DNA of 64,000 nucleotides from UBA5158 sp963692955 (GTDB taxonomy: Bacteria > Pseudomonadota > Gammaproteobacteria > DSM-16500), in contig OY843587.1 of assembly GCA_963692955.1 (NCBI GenBank), positions 744,001 through 808,000 on the forward strand, read 5' to 3'. Shown in pieces: positions 1-8,604 of the stretch. Position 1 is the stretch's first letter. Each line of letters begins with the position of its first letter. A program made the translations under genes and the position numbers. The notes under the pieces are model-generated. The model made no database searches, was not told the origin of the DNA, and saw only the letters and a program-made list of their open reading frames with translations.

Positions 1-79
1 GACGGTCCACGGCCCGGATAATAATATTACCAGCGGCACGCGCGGCGCTCACGGCGATGTTTACAATGGGATTTCGCAT
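1..79 (-). CDS. suhB: Inositol-1-monophosphatase family protein SuhB, N-terminal fragment (cut by window edge)
   Basis: The minus strand reads ATG at 79 and gives about 26 residues beginning MRNPIVNIAVSAARAAG, the usual opening of SuhB (HPMLNIAVRAARKAG-type helix in the family). Family knowledge: SuhB is a Mg-dependent inositol monophosphatase that in gammaproteobacteria also takes part in the rRNA antitermination complex with NusA/NusG. Only the first helix is visible, so the catalytic motifs lie outside the window. It stands head to head with trmJ, an arrangement common in gammaproteobacteria, which supports the call. I see no strong Shine-Dalgarno site before the ATG. Confidence 0.8.
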   Translation of the reverse strand, partial: MRNPIVNIAVSAARAAGNIIIRAVDR

Positions 80-215
80 GATAAGTATGATGTGTCTAAA
101 AAATTAAGTCGCCCAGCATAGCAAATTATGCCTAATGAGGAAACCTTTAAAGATGACTAGATGCCGGATCAGAGTTATTATTATGCCCCTTTGCCTATAG
201 GTGTTAAACGCAGTC
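80..215. promoter_or_regulatory. Divergent suhB/trmJ intergenic region
   Basis: This 136-bp gap between two outward-facing genes must hold both promoters unless either gene is read from elsewhere. It is AT-rich. I see loose -10-like stretches but no pair of -35/-10 boxes that I would call with confidence, and no hairpin. Confidence 0.4.
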
Positions 216-938
216 ATGTTAAGCAACATTCGCATCATTCTCGTCGAGACGTCGCATGCCGGCAATATCGGCTCAGCGGCTAGGGCCATGAAAACCATGG
301 GGTTAAGCGATTTGGCCTTAGTCGCGCCACGAAAATACCCGCACCCTAAAGCTACCGCGCTCGCGTCAAACGCCGCCGACTTGTTAGACACGGCGACGGT
401 ATACGACACTTTAGATGACGCCATCGCCGATTGTGATTTAGTGGTGGGCACCAGCACGCGCGCGCGGACGATACCGTGGCCATTGTTAACGCCGCGCGCC
501 TTCGCCGAGCAAATGAAAGTGGAAGCAGCGCTGACGAAAAAAACCGCCGTGTTATTTGGCCGCGAAGCGTCAGGTTTAACGAATGATGAATTACACCGTT
601 GTCATTATCATATCCAAATTCCCACTAACCCAGACTATAGTTCATTAAACATCGCCTGCGCTTTGCAAGTGATTGCGTATGAATTGCGGGTTGCGAGTTT
701 GCCAGCTAACACAACGCCGGTGCAATGGGATTATCCGTTTGCCACTGCGGCGCAAATGGAAAGTTTTTATGAGCATTTACACCGGGTGTTAATCGACACG
801 GAATTTTTAAATCCGGCGGTGCCGCGTCAATTGATGACGCGGTTACGCCGGCTGTTTTCCCGCGCGCGCTTAGATGAAATGGAAATGAATATTTTGCGCG
901 GCATTTTAACGGCAGTTGAAAAAAATCTACATAAATAA
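216..938 (+). CDS. trmJ: tRNA (cytidine/uridine-32-2'-O)-methyltransferase TrmJ
   Basis: The 240-residue product is a SPOUT-class (SpoU/TrmH) methyltransferase that uses SAM to 2'-O-methylate position 32 of the tRNA anticodon loop. Visible hallmarks are the N-terminal NIRIILVETSHAGNIG block with AARAMKTMGL (motif 1), FGREASGLTNDE (motif 2) and the C-terminal PDYSSLNIACALQ stretch (motif 3) that builds the knotted SAM site. A C-terminal helical extension (about residues 170-240) with RLRRLFSRARLDEMEMNILRGIL is also typical. An in-frame GTG at 201 would add five residues. The ATG at 216 is preferred because it gives the family-typical MLxNIRI start. The 3' end lies only 4 bp from the convergent gene at 943. 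Confidence 0.95.
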   Translation: MLSNIRIILVETSHAGNIGSAARAMKTMGLSDLALVAPRKYPHPKATALASNAADLLDTATVYDTLDDAIADCDLVVGTSTRARTIPWPLLTPRAFAEQMKVEAALTKKTAVLFGREASGLTNDELHRCHYHIQIPTNPDYSSLNIACALQVIAYELRVASLPANTTPVQWDYPFATAAQMESFYEHLHRVLIDTEFLNPAVPRQLMTRLRRLFSRARLDEMEMNILRGILTAVEKNLHK

Positions 939-942
939 TTTT

Positions 943-1821
943 TTATTGGCTGCTTGATTTAAATCCCAGCGCGCGGTGCAGCGATGCTTCCACTGTCTCT
1001 TTATCTTGTTCTTTATCATCCGTAGCGGTCCGTGAGGAAGGTGTTTTATTATTATATAAAGTTCGGTGGATGGACAGGGGAGAAGAGCCTTGGGTTGGGT
1101 CTTTAAATCTATTTTGCATGCCGTTTCTACTTTCTCTGCTGTTGGGACTTAACTTACCAACATCCGGACTAGTTTGTGGAGAAATACGTTTTCCTTGGCT
1201 ATCCGTTTTTTCCACATACATGCCACGCCTCTTCGTCATGGGCGTGAGGTTTGCATTAATTTCGCGGATAAAAATCCGATAGTTTTCTAAATCGGCCCGT
1301 AACTTGACAGAAAGCTCCGCGGATTCTAACGCTTTCGCTATCGCGTCTTCTACAAAAGCGGTTTGATTGATGCTGTGTTTGTCGGTGACAGTGATATATT
1401 CATTGAGTTTTACGGAATTCAGTTCGGCCCGCCACTCATAAAACTCTCGATGGTTCGCTAACGCCGCGTCGATGAGTAAAGCGAAATCCGATTCTAGAGT
1501 AAATAGAGTATTATTATCATCATCAATATCTTTAAAAGTTTTTTTAATCAGAGTTATAAATTCATCTCTTAGCAGTTGTAAAACTTGAAACATGTAACCG
1601 CCCAAGCCGATGCCGGACATGTCTGGAAAGCGCTTATTCTCTTTAAGAAACGTTTTCGTATATTCAACTAACGTCGCCACCTCATGTTTATGAATAGAAT
1701 AAGTGCCGGCCTCGTAAAACCATTTTTTCCAAGCATCTACATCTTGTATACCGCTTTCTTTTACATTATCTAAAAATACGTCTAGCTCTTTATCCCAAAT
1801 ACTAAAATGTTGATATGGCAT
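943..1821 (-). CDS. Unrecognised protein with disordered serine/arginine-rich C-terminal tail
   Basis: I do not recognise this 292-residue protein. Residues 1 to about 195 are charged and look mostly helical, with alternating acidic/basic stretches and no signal peptide or membrane segment. From about residue 200 to the end the sequence is low-complexity, rich in Ser, Arg, Pro and Gln, and probably disordered, ending ALGFKSSSQ. The ATG at 1821 has a good Shine-Dalgarno site (AAAGGAG, about 5 bases upstream). The gene begins 19 bp after the stop of the glutathione-transferase gene on the same strand, so the two are probably cotranscribed. A globular helical head with a disordered polar tail is compatible with a lineage-specific or secreted protein, but nothing in the sequence proves a function. 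Confidence 0.75.
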   Translation of the reverse strand: MPYQHFSIWDKELDVFLDNVKESGIQDVDAWKKWFYEAGTYSIHKHEVATLVEYTKTFLKENKRFPDMSGIGLGGYMFQVLQLLRDEFITLIKKTFKDIDDDNNTLFTLESDFALLIDAALANHREFYEWRAELNSVKLNEYITVTDKHSINQTAFVEDAIAKALESAELSVKLRADLENYRIFIREINANLTPMTKRRGMYVEKTDSQGKRISPQTSPDVGKLSPNSRESRNGMQNRFKDPTQGSSPLSIHRTLYNNKTPSSRTATDDKEQDKETVEASLHRALGFKSSSQ

Positions 1822-1840
1822 AGTTGCTCCTTTAGTAGAA

Positions 1841-2470
1841 TCACATTTTAAGATGACTTATCACTTCTATTCCTTTGATGACTGCCTTGCGGCGCTGAAT
1901 ATTATCGATCCAGAGTAAAATATTCGGAATCGTTTCGGATGCAACGTCATACCGTTCGTATTCTTTTACCCAGGGAAATGCAGCGATATCCGCTAATGAG
2001 TAGGCGCCAGCTAAGAATTCATTTTCGCCGAGTTGATCTTCAATGATATGAAAAATACGTTTGGCTTCGCTGTTGAATCGTTTGACAGCATATGGAATGG
2101 GTTCTGGTGCATGATACATAAAATGCTTGGTGTTTCCAAGCGTGGGCCCGATTTTCGAATTTTCAAATAATAACCACTGTAAAACAGCAAAGCGTTCTAT
2201 GCGTTCGGTCGGCAGTAATTTTCCACATTTTTCCGCCAAATAAAGCAAAATCGCGCCAACTTCAAATAGTATAAAAGGTTTTTTATTCGGTCCGTCTCGA
2301 TCTAAAATAATGGGAAAAATATTAGTAGAGGGTGTTTTTAAAAATTCTAATTCCAATTTTTCACTATTATCTTTATTGATCGGAAAGACAGTGTACGGTA
2401 AAAGAGTTTCTTCGAGCATGATAGCAATGGTGGCGGCACTCGGGGTCGAAGACCCATATAATTCAATCAT
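1841..2470 (-). CDS. Glutathione S-transferase family protein, YfcG-like (nu class)
   Basis: The 209-residue product has the two-domain GST plan. A thioredoxin-fold N-terminal domain (residues 1 to about 80) starts MIELYGSSTPSAATI, contains the cis-Pro region (TNIFPIILD) and the glutathione-binding FEVGAILLYLAEK motif. An all-helical C-terminal domain carries LAGAYSLADIAAFPWV (the N-capping box of helix 6). The pattern ILLYLAEK...LQWLLFENSKIGPTLG...IPYAVKRF matches E. coli YfcG/YghU, which act as disulfide-bond reductases using glutathione. In YfcG the active-site loop reads TPN; here it is TPS, so the substrate preference could differ. The ATG at 2470 has GGAG seven bases upstream. It is probably cotranscribed with the gene ending at 943. 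Confidence 0.85.
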   Translation of the reverse strand: MIELYGSSTPSAATIAIMLEETLLPYTVFPINKDNSEKLELEFLKTPSTNIFPIILDRDGPNKKPFILFEVGAILLYLAEKCGKLLPTERIERFAVLQWLLFENSKIGPTLGNTKHFMYHAPEPIPYAVKRFNSEAKRIFHIIEDQLGENEFLAGAYSLADIAAFPWVKEYERYDVASETIPNILLWIDNIQRRKAVIKGIEVISHLKM

Positions 2471-2688
2471 GCATAAACTCCGGCGTTAAGGCTGTTGATC
2501 GCTATTATTAGGAGAGTCATCATATTTATTGGAAAATTAAAATCAAGCGGAAATTGCGGCGCCCATTAGCTTCGATTTGAAAAGTTATTTTAATGTGCAT
2601 ATATCGCAAAATTATTACTATTAGATTATTTTTATCCAGTGTTATAATGATGAGTAGCACGCTTGTGCCACTGTCTTAAGGGACATTT
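2471..2688. promoter_or_regulatory. Divergent intergenic region with a consensus -10 box (TATAAT, 2643-2648) facing the antiporter gene
   Basis: This AT-rich gap separates the GST gene (-) from the antiporter gene (+). A perfect TATAAT lies at 2643-2648, 41 bases before the ATG at 2689. The matching -35 region (about 2620-2625, TATTAG) is poor, so it may depend on an activator or use an extended element. AAGGGA at 2678-2683 is the ribosome-binding site of the downstream gene. Confidence 0.45.
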
Positions 2689-4923
2689 ATGCATGATTTA
2701 GCACCTATTATTACTGATTTGGCTGTCATTCTAGGTGTCGCCAGTTTCGTCACGCTGTTATTTCAATGGATACGTCAACCAGTCGTCCTCGGTTATCTGG
2801 TGGCTGGCATCATCGTCGGCCCACATTTATTAACGAATTCTTTGCTGAGCGACATCCCCAACATCAAAGCCATCGCGGAATTGGGCGTCATCTTCTTAAT
2901 GTTTTCCTTAGGGCTGGAATTTAGTTTCCATAAATTAGTGAGTGTCGGCTTTTCCGCGAGTATCACGGGTTTGCTCGAAGTCATTTTGATGATGGTGCTT
3001 GGGTTTAGCGTCGGGCACGCGATCGGTTGGTCGTTTTACGATTCTTTGTTTTTAGGCGCGGCGCTGTCGATTTCTTCGACGACCATTATCATTAAAGCGT
3101 TAGAAGAATTAGGGTTGAAAACTAAACGCTTCGCGCAATTAATTTTTGGCGTGCTGATCGTCGAAGATTTATTAGCGATTTTATTGCTAGTGATACTCAC
3201 CACCGTCGTGCAAAACAGTCAAATCAAATTGACCGCTTTCGCGTTAGACGTATTGCAGCTAGTCGTAGTAGTGGGAAGTTGGTTTCTCATCGGTTATTTT
3301 CTCGTGCCGTTTTTCTTCCGCCGCGTCATTGATCACGCTAGTCAAGAAACTTTAACGATCGTGTCCATCGCGTTTTGTTTATTACTGGTTTGCTGCGCGA
3401 CCTATTTCAATTATTCGCCGGCGTTAGGCGCCTTCATCATGGGTTCTATTTTAGCCGAGACCCCGCAAGTCCACCGCATCGAAGAATTGATCCGGCCGAT
3501 ACGCGATATTTTCGCCGCCGTGTTTTTCGTATCGGTGGGGATGTTGATCGATCCGAAATTAATTTTCGCGCATTTACCGCTGGTATTATTGTTGTCGTTC
3601 ATCACCGTCGTCGGCAAAATCGTGTCATCGTCCGTTGGCGCGCTGTTAACCGGCCAAAGTTTAAATACGTCGCTGCGCGTGGGTTTCGGCATGGCGCAAA
3701 TCGGTGAATTCTCTTTTATCATCGTGACGCTGGGCGTCGCCATGAACGCGACCACGGATATCCTCTATCCTATCGTCGTCGCCGTGTCGGTCGTGACGAC
3801 GTTTACGACGCCTTATTTAATTTTGTTTTCGGGACGTTTAGTCGGGATGATCGAAAAACGTTTACCCGACAGCGCGAAAGCTTTTTTAATGAATTATTCC
3901 GCCATGGTTTACCGGACGTTGGCGGATTCGAAAGCTGCGTCGTCGTATCGGAAATTAGTCGTGCGTCTATTGATAAACGGGTTGATCGTCGCGGTGATCT
4001 TCACGCTCATCAACGTCGTGGTGATGCCCTACGTGGAAGGGTATATTAATAAAGATTGGTTGGTGCAAGTCATTTGCTGGATTACGGCGCTGACGTTATC
4101 GTCGCCGTTCATTTGGGCGATGTTATTCGCGATCAAATCCGGCGTCATTTTTTCCAGCAGTAATAAAAATTATTCATTGCTGTTTATCACCATTATTTGG
4201 ATTATGGTGATCGCGGAAATATTATTTCTCACCATCGCTTATTTTTATACGTGGGTCATCGTCAGTATTTTATTCGCGTTGGCGTTTTTATTTTTTGCCA
4301 TATTTTATGCGAAATTAGGCAGATTTTATTATTGGTTTGAAACGAATTTCTTGGCGAATATTAATTTGGCGCAGCGCGGCGAGCCCAATCATTTTGAAAA
4401 ATTAGCGCCGTGGGATAATACGTTAGCGTCGTTAACGGTGTCGGAAGATTCGCCTTTAATAAATAAAAATCTGCAAGCTTGTGAAGTGCGGCAAAAATAT
4501 GGCATCAACATCGTCGCGATTCAGCGTAAACATAATTTAATCGTGGCGCCGCGCGGCGGCGAATTTTTACTGCCATATGATAAATTAGTGGTGTTAGGCA
4601 TGGATGAACAGTTGGATGCGTTTAGGAAAATGATTGAGACGCCTGCGTTCGTTCCGCAATCGGAAGATATGTTAAGTAATTTTATTTTGAAACCGGTGTT
4701 GTTGAAACCGGATAGCGCGTTGATCGGCAAATCGATCCGCGATTCGCAAATCCGCGAACTGGCGTCAGGCTTGGTGGCGGGATTGGAGCGGCTTGGGCAA
4801 CAAATTTTAAATCCCGACCCCGGCACGGTTTTACAAGCCGGGGATTTGTTATTGTTGGTCGGCGAAGCCAAACATATTAATGAATTAAAAATCGGCACGG
4901 TTCCCGGCCCACAAACGCTTTGA
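2689..4923 (+). CDS. CPA2-family monovalent cation:proton antiporter with two C-terminal RCK_C (TrkA-C) domains
   Basis: The 744-residue inner-membrane protein belongs to the Kef/YbaL (CPA2) group that exchanges K+ or Na+ for protons. Residues 1 to about 385 form the Na+/H+ exchanger core, with family motifs QPVVLGYLVAGIIVGP, ELGVIFLMFSLGLEF, SISSTTIIIKALEE, GALIVED-like GVLIVEDLLAI, and SPALGAFIMGSILAET. A second membrane block (about 420-545) follows. Two cytoplasmic RCK_C domains lie at about 555-640 (ending YDKLVVLGMDEQL) and 660-740 (ending AGDLLLLVGEAKH). The NAD-binding TrkA-N Rossmann domain of KefC is missing, so regulation is more likely through ligand binding to RCK_C. AAGGGA five bases upstream fixes the ATG at 2689. 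It ends 10 bp before the cysteine desulfurase gene, so they form an operon. Confidence 0.9.
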   Translation: MHDLAPIITDLAVILGVASFVTLLFQWIRQPVVLGYLVAGIIVGPHLLTNSLLSDIPNIKAIAELGVIFLMFSLGLEFSFHKLVSVGFSASITGLLEVILMMVLGFSVGHAIGWSFYDSLFLGAALSISSTTIIIKALEELGLKTKRFAQLIFGVLIVEDLLAILLLVILTTVVQNSQIKLTAFALDVLQLVVVVGSWFLIGYFLVPFFFRRVIDHASQETLTIVSIAFCLLLVCCATYFNYSPALGAFIMGSILAETPQVHRIEELIRPIRDIFAAVFFVSVGMLIDPKLIFAHLPLVLLLSFITVVGKIVSSSVGALLTGQSLNTSLRVGFGMAQIGEFSFIIVTLGVAMNATTDILYPIVVAVSVVTTFTTPYLILFSGRLVGMIEKRLPDSAKAFLMNYSAMVYRTLADSKAASSYRKLVVRLLINGLIVAVIFTLINVVVMPYVEGYINKDWLVQVICWITALTLSSPFIWAMLFAIKSGVIFSSSNKNYSLLFITIIWIMVIAEILFLTIAYFYTWVIVSILFALAFLFFAIFYAKLGRFYYWFETNFLANINLAQRGEPNHFEKLAPWDNTLASLTVSEDSPLINKNLQACEVRQKYGINIVAIQRKHNLIVAPRGGEFLLPYDKLVVLGMDEQLDAFRKMIETPAFVPQSEDMLSNFILKPVLLKPDSALIGKSIRDSQIRELASGLVAGLERLGQQILNPDPGTVLQAGDLLLLVGEAKHINELKIGTVPGPQTL

Positions 4924-4933
4924 GGCTTATGCT

Positions 4934-6085
4934 ATGCAGCTACCTATTTATTTAGATTACGCGGCCACCACACCCATGGATCCGCGGGTCGCTGAAAAAA
5001 TGGCGCAATTCCTCACGACTACCGGCCACTTCGGCAATCCCGCGTCCGCCACGCATGCCTATGGCCACGCCGCTAGAGACGCGGTGGAAACCGCGCGCGC
5101 GCAAGTCGCGGCGTTAATTCACGCGGAGCCTGCTGAAATTATTTGGACATCGGGCGCGACGGAAGCGCTAAATTTAGCGATTAAAGGTGCCGCGCAATTG
5201 TATCAACGCAAAGGCCGTCACATCGTAACTATGCAAACGGAACATAAAGCGGTGTTGGATACTTGCCAAGAATTAGAAAAAAACGGTTACCGCGTCACCT
5301 ATCTCGCGCCAGAAGAAAATGGTTGGTTAGATACGGATAAATTCCGCGCCGCGTTGACGGAGGAAACGATTTTAGCCGCGGTCATGCACTTAAATAATGA
5401 AACCGGCGTCATTCAAGATATTAAAACGTTGGCGGGTATCACGGCGGAAAAAAATATTTTATTCCTATGTGATGCCGCACAGAGCAACGGCAAGTTAACG
5501 CTAGACGTGCGTGATATGCCGGTCGATTTCATCGCGCTCTGCGCCCACAAAATCTATGGGCCAAAGGGCATGGGTGCTTTGTATGTGCGGCGTAAACCAC
5601 GCGCGCGGGTGGCGGCGCAAATCCACGGCGGGGGCCAAGAGCAGGGTATGCGCTCAGGCACGTTAGCCACGCATCAAATCGTCGGTATGGGCGAAGCGTT
5701 CGCTATCGCGGGGCTTGAAACGGCGAGTGATTATAAAAATTGTTTAGCGTTGCGCGATTTATTTTTAGAAAAATTGTCGGCTTGCGCGCAATTCACGGTG
5801 AATGGTGATTTAGATAATTCTTGGCCGGGTATTTTGAATGTGAGTTTTGATAAAGTCCCTTCCGTAGTGTTCATGCAAGAATTTACTGAACTGGCCGTTT
5901 CCACCGGCTCGGCTTGCGGTTCGAAAGGTAGCGAGCCGTCTTATGTGTTGACCGCCATGGGGCTGCCGTTGTCGTTAACCAGCACAGCGATAAGATTTTC
6001 TTTCGGACGGTTTACGACGGTGGAAGAATGCGATTACGCCTGCCAATGTTTACAGAAGCTTCATGACGGTGAGTTGCGGGGGTAA
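4934..6085 (+). CDS. IscS-type cysteine desulfurase, outside an isc cluster
   Basis: This 383-residue PLP enzyme removes sulfur from L-cysteine to form a cysteine persulfide used for Fe-S clusters or tRNA thiolation. Visible active-site residues line up with E. coli IscS numbering: His104 in QTEHKAV, the Schiff-base Lys206 in CAHKIYGPKG, and the persulfide Cys328 in STGSACGSKGSEPSYVL. The N-terminal YLDYAATTPMDPRV and RSGTLATH motifs are also typical. The residue after the catalytic Cys is Gly rather than Thr (ACGS instead of ACTS). No iscR, iscU, iscA, hscBA or fdx lies nearby, so this may be a second paralogue with a dedicated acceptor; that is inference. The start ATG at 4934 has GAGG overlapping the upstream stop codon. 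Its last 36 bases overlap the convergent glycosyltransferase gene. Confidence 0.93.
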   Translation: MQLPIYLDYAATTPMDPRVAEKMAQFLTTTGHFGNPASATHAYGHAARDAVETARAQVAALIHAEPAEIIWTSGATEALNLAIKGAAQLYQRKGRHIVTMQTEHKAVLDTCQELEKNGYRVTYLAPEENGWLDTDKFRAALTEETILAAVMHLNNETGVIQDIKTLAGITAEKNILFLCDAAQSNGKLTLDVRDMPVDFIALCAHKIYGPKGMGALYVRRKPRARVAAQIHGGGQEQGMRSGTLATHQIVGMGEAFAIAGLETASDYKNCLALRDLFLEKLSACAQFTVNGDLDNSWPGILNVSFDKVPSVVFMQEFTELAVSTGSACGSKGSEPSYVLTAMGLPLSLTSTAIRFSFGRFTTVEECDYACQCLQKLHDGELRG

Positions 6086-7606
6086 ATACGCTACCGCGAT
6101 TTCTATCGGTTCGAGACTGCCGGTACGCAGCCAAGGGAAATGCATAATTTTCACCGGGCCTAACGTTGCGTAACGTCGCGCTAATTCCGGCGTTAATTTT
6201 TCATTTTTTTTCACTTCCCAAATAAACACCGCGCCTTTCAGCTGCATATCCTCCGCATCTATCCATTGGCTTTTATTTTTATCCCAGTTCACGAATACGG
6301 CCGGATGGTCCGAAGAATAATAAGCGATATTGCCGGCGAGCCAGCGCGATCCAGCGACATAATACAATGGCGTGTGAAAAGTATGGTGCCAATCATGGGT
6401 AATCACATGCGCTAACTTGGCGCCGGGGAAATTCGCGCTAGTTGCAAGCTGGGTGTGCGTTATAGCGAGTGTGTAGCCCGTCAACGTCGCGCCGACTAAA
6501 CCCGCGCACGCTATCAGGAAAGCATAAAAGCGCGCGGGCGTGATGCGCGGCTGCGCGAACGCGATCAACATAATGCCCCACAGCGATAATAACGGTTCAC
6601 CCCAACCGGCGCGTAATTGAATGCCGGCGAGTAGCGCTATGACTACCGTTAAAATATAGGGCCCTAAACCTAAATACAGTAAAAATTGTTTATCAAAAGC
6701 GGCTAGCTGGATGCGGGGGCTCAAGCACAGCGGTTTTTTTCCCACGATTAAAACGCAAGCTAATAACAACGCGGGGATAAAAGTTTCTAGCTGACGGCGG
6801 AAAAATAAAATCCCATAACTAAAATAATTATCGTTAGGCTCACGCACCACGCGCGCGAGCGCATAGCGCACAGTGATAAAGTCATGGCTTGCGAGCCAAA
6901 CCATATGCGGCAAGATAATGATAATGAACGCGACGAGCGCGAGCAAAAGTTTTCGTGGATGCAGCGGTATTTTACTTCGCAGTAATAACGCGAGCATAGG
7001 CACTAGTAACATGATCGCATAATACTTTGTCATCATAGCGAGTGCCGCAAACACGCCCGTTGAGAGCCAATCTTTAGCACGTTGAAATTTAAGCGCGTGG
7101 TAAAAACTCAACGTCGTTAACGCCCACACCGCTAACTCTAACGTGTTATCGTTGAAGTCGATGGCATGCAAACTATAATATTGCACGCCTTCTAATAACA
7201 ACACGCCGACTAACGCATAGAGCGGCGGCAACATTTGTTTGCCTAAACTCCACACCGCAAAAAAACAAATGCCCACCGATACTTGACTAAAGAAATAAGT
7301 CGCCCAGCCCGCATGATTATCTAATTGGATGGCGAGCGCTGACAGCCAAGCGTTTAAAAAAGGATTTTTATCGTAACCCCATTCGAAATGCTGGCCCCAC
7401 ATGCTGGCTTCGATGGCGTCTTGCGGTAAGTTATAACGAATTAAATAGGGGAGCAACGTCCACGCGATGATATGCGCGACGATGATAAAATATAAAATAT
7501 TTTCCCAGCGGAACTGACGATATTTTTCCGTGTCAACACCCGCCTCTAAATCGAGAGGGCCGGTTAAATTAAACAATGGTGCGTACCTTTTCCCTTCACT
7601 CAACAC
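6050..7606 (-). CDS. GT39/ArnT-like membrane glycosyltransferase (PMT_2 family)
   Basis: The 518-residue protein has about a dozen hydrophobic segments. It carries the GT-C signature of lipid-linked sugar transferases: the first periplasmic loop contains LPQDAIEASMWGQHFEWG followed by YDKNPFLNAW, resembling the acidic catalytic loop plus the H/NPP motif of ArnT/PMT relatives. It ends in a soluble C-terminal part (about 400-518). Likely role: transfer of a sugar from polyprenyl phosphate to a lipid or protein on the periplasmic side; acceptor and sugar cannot be told. The reading frame opens with GTG at 7606, overlapping the stop of the cation-efflux gene by 7 bases. An in-frame TTG about 12 codons inside, preceded by AAGG, is an alternative start. 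Its 3' end overlaps the convergent desulfurase gene by 36 bp. Confidence 0.82.
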   Translation of the reverse strand: MLSEGKRYAPLFNLTGPLDLEAGVDTEKYRQFRWENILYFIIVAHIIAWTLLPYLIRYNLPQDAIEASMWGQHFEWGYDKNPFLNAWLSALAIQLDNHAGWATYFFSQVSVGICFFAVWSLGKQMLPPLYALVGVLLLEGVQYYSLHAIDFNDNTLELAVWALTTLSFYHALKFQRAKDWLSTGVFAALAMMTKYYAIMLLVPMLALLLRSKIPLHPRKLLLALVAFIIIILPHMVWLASHDFITVRYALARVVREPNDNYFSYGILFFRRQLETFIPALLLACVLIVGKKPLCLSPRIQLAAFDKQFLLYLGLGPYILTVVIALLAGIQLRAGWGEPLLSLWGIMLIAFAQPRITPARFYAFLIACAGLVGATLTGYTLAITHTQLATSANFPGAKLAHVITHDWHHTFHTPLYYVAGSRWLAGNIAYYSSDHPAVFVNWDKNKSQWIDAEDMQLKGAVFIWEVKKNEKLTPELARRYATLGPVKIMHFPWLRTGSLEPIEIAVAYLPPQLTVMKLL

Positions 7607-8556
7607 GACTCACTGCGTAAACATAAAAATTCACTATTTTCCATTTCAACTTGCACAGTGGCGTGGTTGATTTTGAATTTATCTTTTAACGTCGTATGAA
7701 TTTTTTTGTAATCGACATTGGTAGGCTTGCCTTCTTTCATGACTAAATGCGCGGTCAACGCGACTTCTTTCGTACTGAGCCCCCAGATATGTAGATCATG
7801 AATTTCCACCACGTCGGGTAAGCCCGCTAAAAACTTATTCACGCCGACATAATCGATATAACGCGGGACGGCGTCTAAAATCAGATTGACGGAATCGCGC
7901 AGCAAGCCCCACGTGCCCAATAAAATCGTGGCGACGATCAGTAAACCCACCACCGGATCGATCCACATTTTACCGGTGAAATAAATGATGATACCCGCGA
8001 TAACGACGCCGATGGCGACTAACGCGTCGGCCATCAAATGCGTGAACGCGCCTTTGATATTCAAATCATCTTGGCCTTTCATAAATAGCAACGCGGTGCC
8101 GCCATTGATAAAAATACCCACGCACGCCGTCACGATGACGATAAATTCATTGACGGGTGTGACATGCAATAATTTTGCGATAGATTCATAAGCGATGACA
8201 CCAGAAGACGCCACTAATATAATCGCGTTAGCCAAAGCCGCGATGATAGTCGTGCGTTTAAAACCATAACTGTAACGCTTGCGCGCCGGCAGCGTCATGA
8301 GCCAATTCGCGCCCCAAGCCAACACCAGACCAAAGACATCCCCGAAGTTATGCACCGCGTCCGCCAATAAGCCCATAGAGTTAGCGGCCAAGGCATAAAT
8401 CACTTCAAACACGGTAAAGCCTAAATTCAACGTCACCGCGATGGCAAACGCTAAATTAAATGATTGCGGCGCATGGTGCGCGTGGCTGTGGCCGCCGACC
8501 CCATGAGAATGGTCATGCCCAGCGTGGGAAGAATGTGAATGGTCGTCGTTTTTCAT
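7600..8556 (-). CDS. Cation diffusion facilitator (CzcD/ZitB-like zinc exporter)
   Basis: The 318-residue inner-membrane protein exports Zn2+ (possibly Co2+ or Cd2+) in exchange for protons. Residues 1-30 are His-rich (HSHSSHAGHDHSHG and following), a metal-collecting tail. Six membrane helices follow, with the two HxxxD metal sites visible as HNFGD in helix 2 and HLMAD in helix 5. A cytoplasmic C-terminal domain (about 225-318) contains the typical VEIHDLHIWGLS stretch. It is the first gene of a two-gene unit with the GT39-like gene (7-bp overlap), so the two are likely coupled in translation. The ATG at 8556 gives a typical length for the family. Confidence 0.93.
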   Translation of the reverse strand: MKNDDHSHSSHAGHDHSHGVGGHSHAHHAPQSFNLAFAIAVTLNLGFTVFEVIYALAANSMGLLADAVHNFGDVFGLVLAWGANWLMTLPARKRYSYGFKRTTIIAALANAIILVASSGVIAYESIAKLLHVTPVNEFIVIVTACVGIFINGGTALLFMKGQDDLNIKGAFTHLMADALVAIGVVIAGIIIYFTGKMWIDPVVGLLIVATILLGTWGLLRDSVNLILDAVPRYIDYVGVNKFLAGLPDVVEIHDLHIWGLSTKEVALTAHLVMKEGKPTNVDYKKIHTTLKDKFKINHATVQVEMENSEFLCLRSESC

Positions 8557-8604
8557 AGGTTCATTATCATTTTAATCAACCGGCGGGGTCAAGCGTAAAT
8601 AGTG

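Noticed and set aside
104..457. Minus-strand frame of 117 codons over the start of trmJ.
   Set aside because: It overlaps a clearly conserved gene in antisense and has no recognisable content.
3375..3755. Frames on both strands inside the antiporter gene.
   Set aside because: The antiporter frame is continuous and well conserved; these are out-of-frame products of GC-rich codons.
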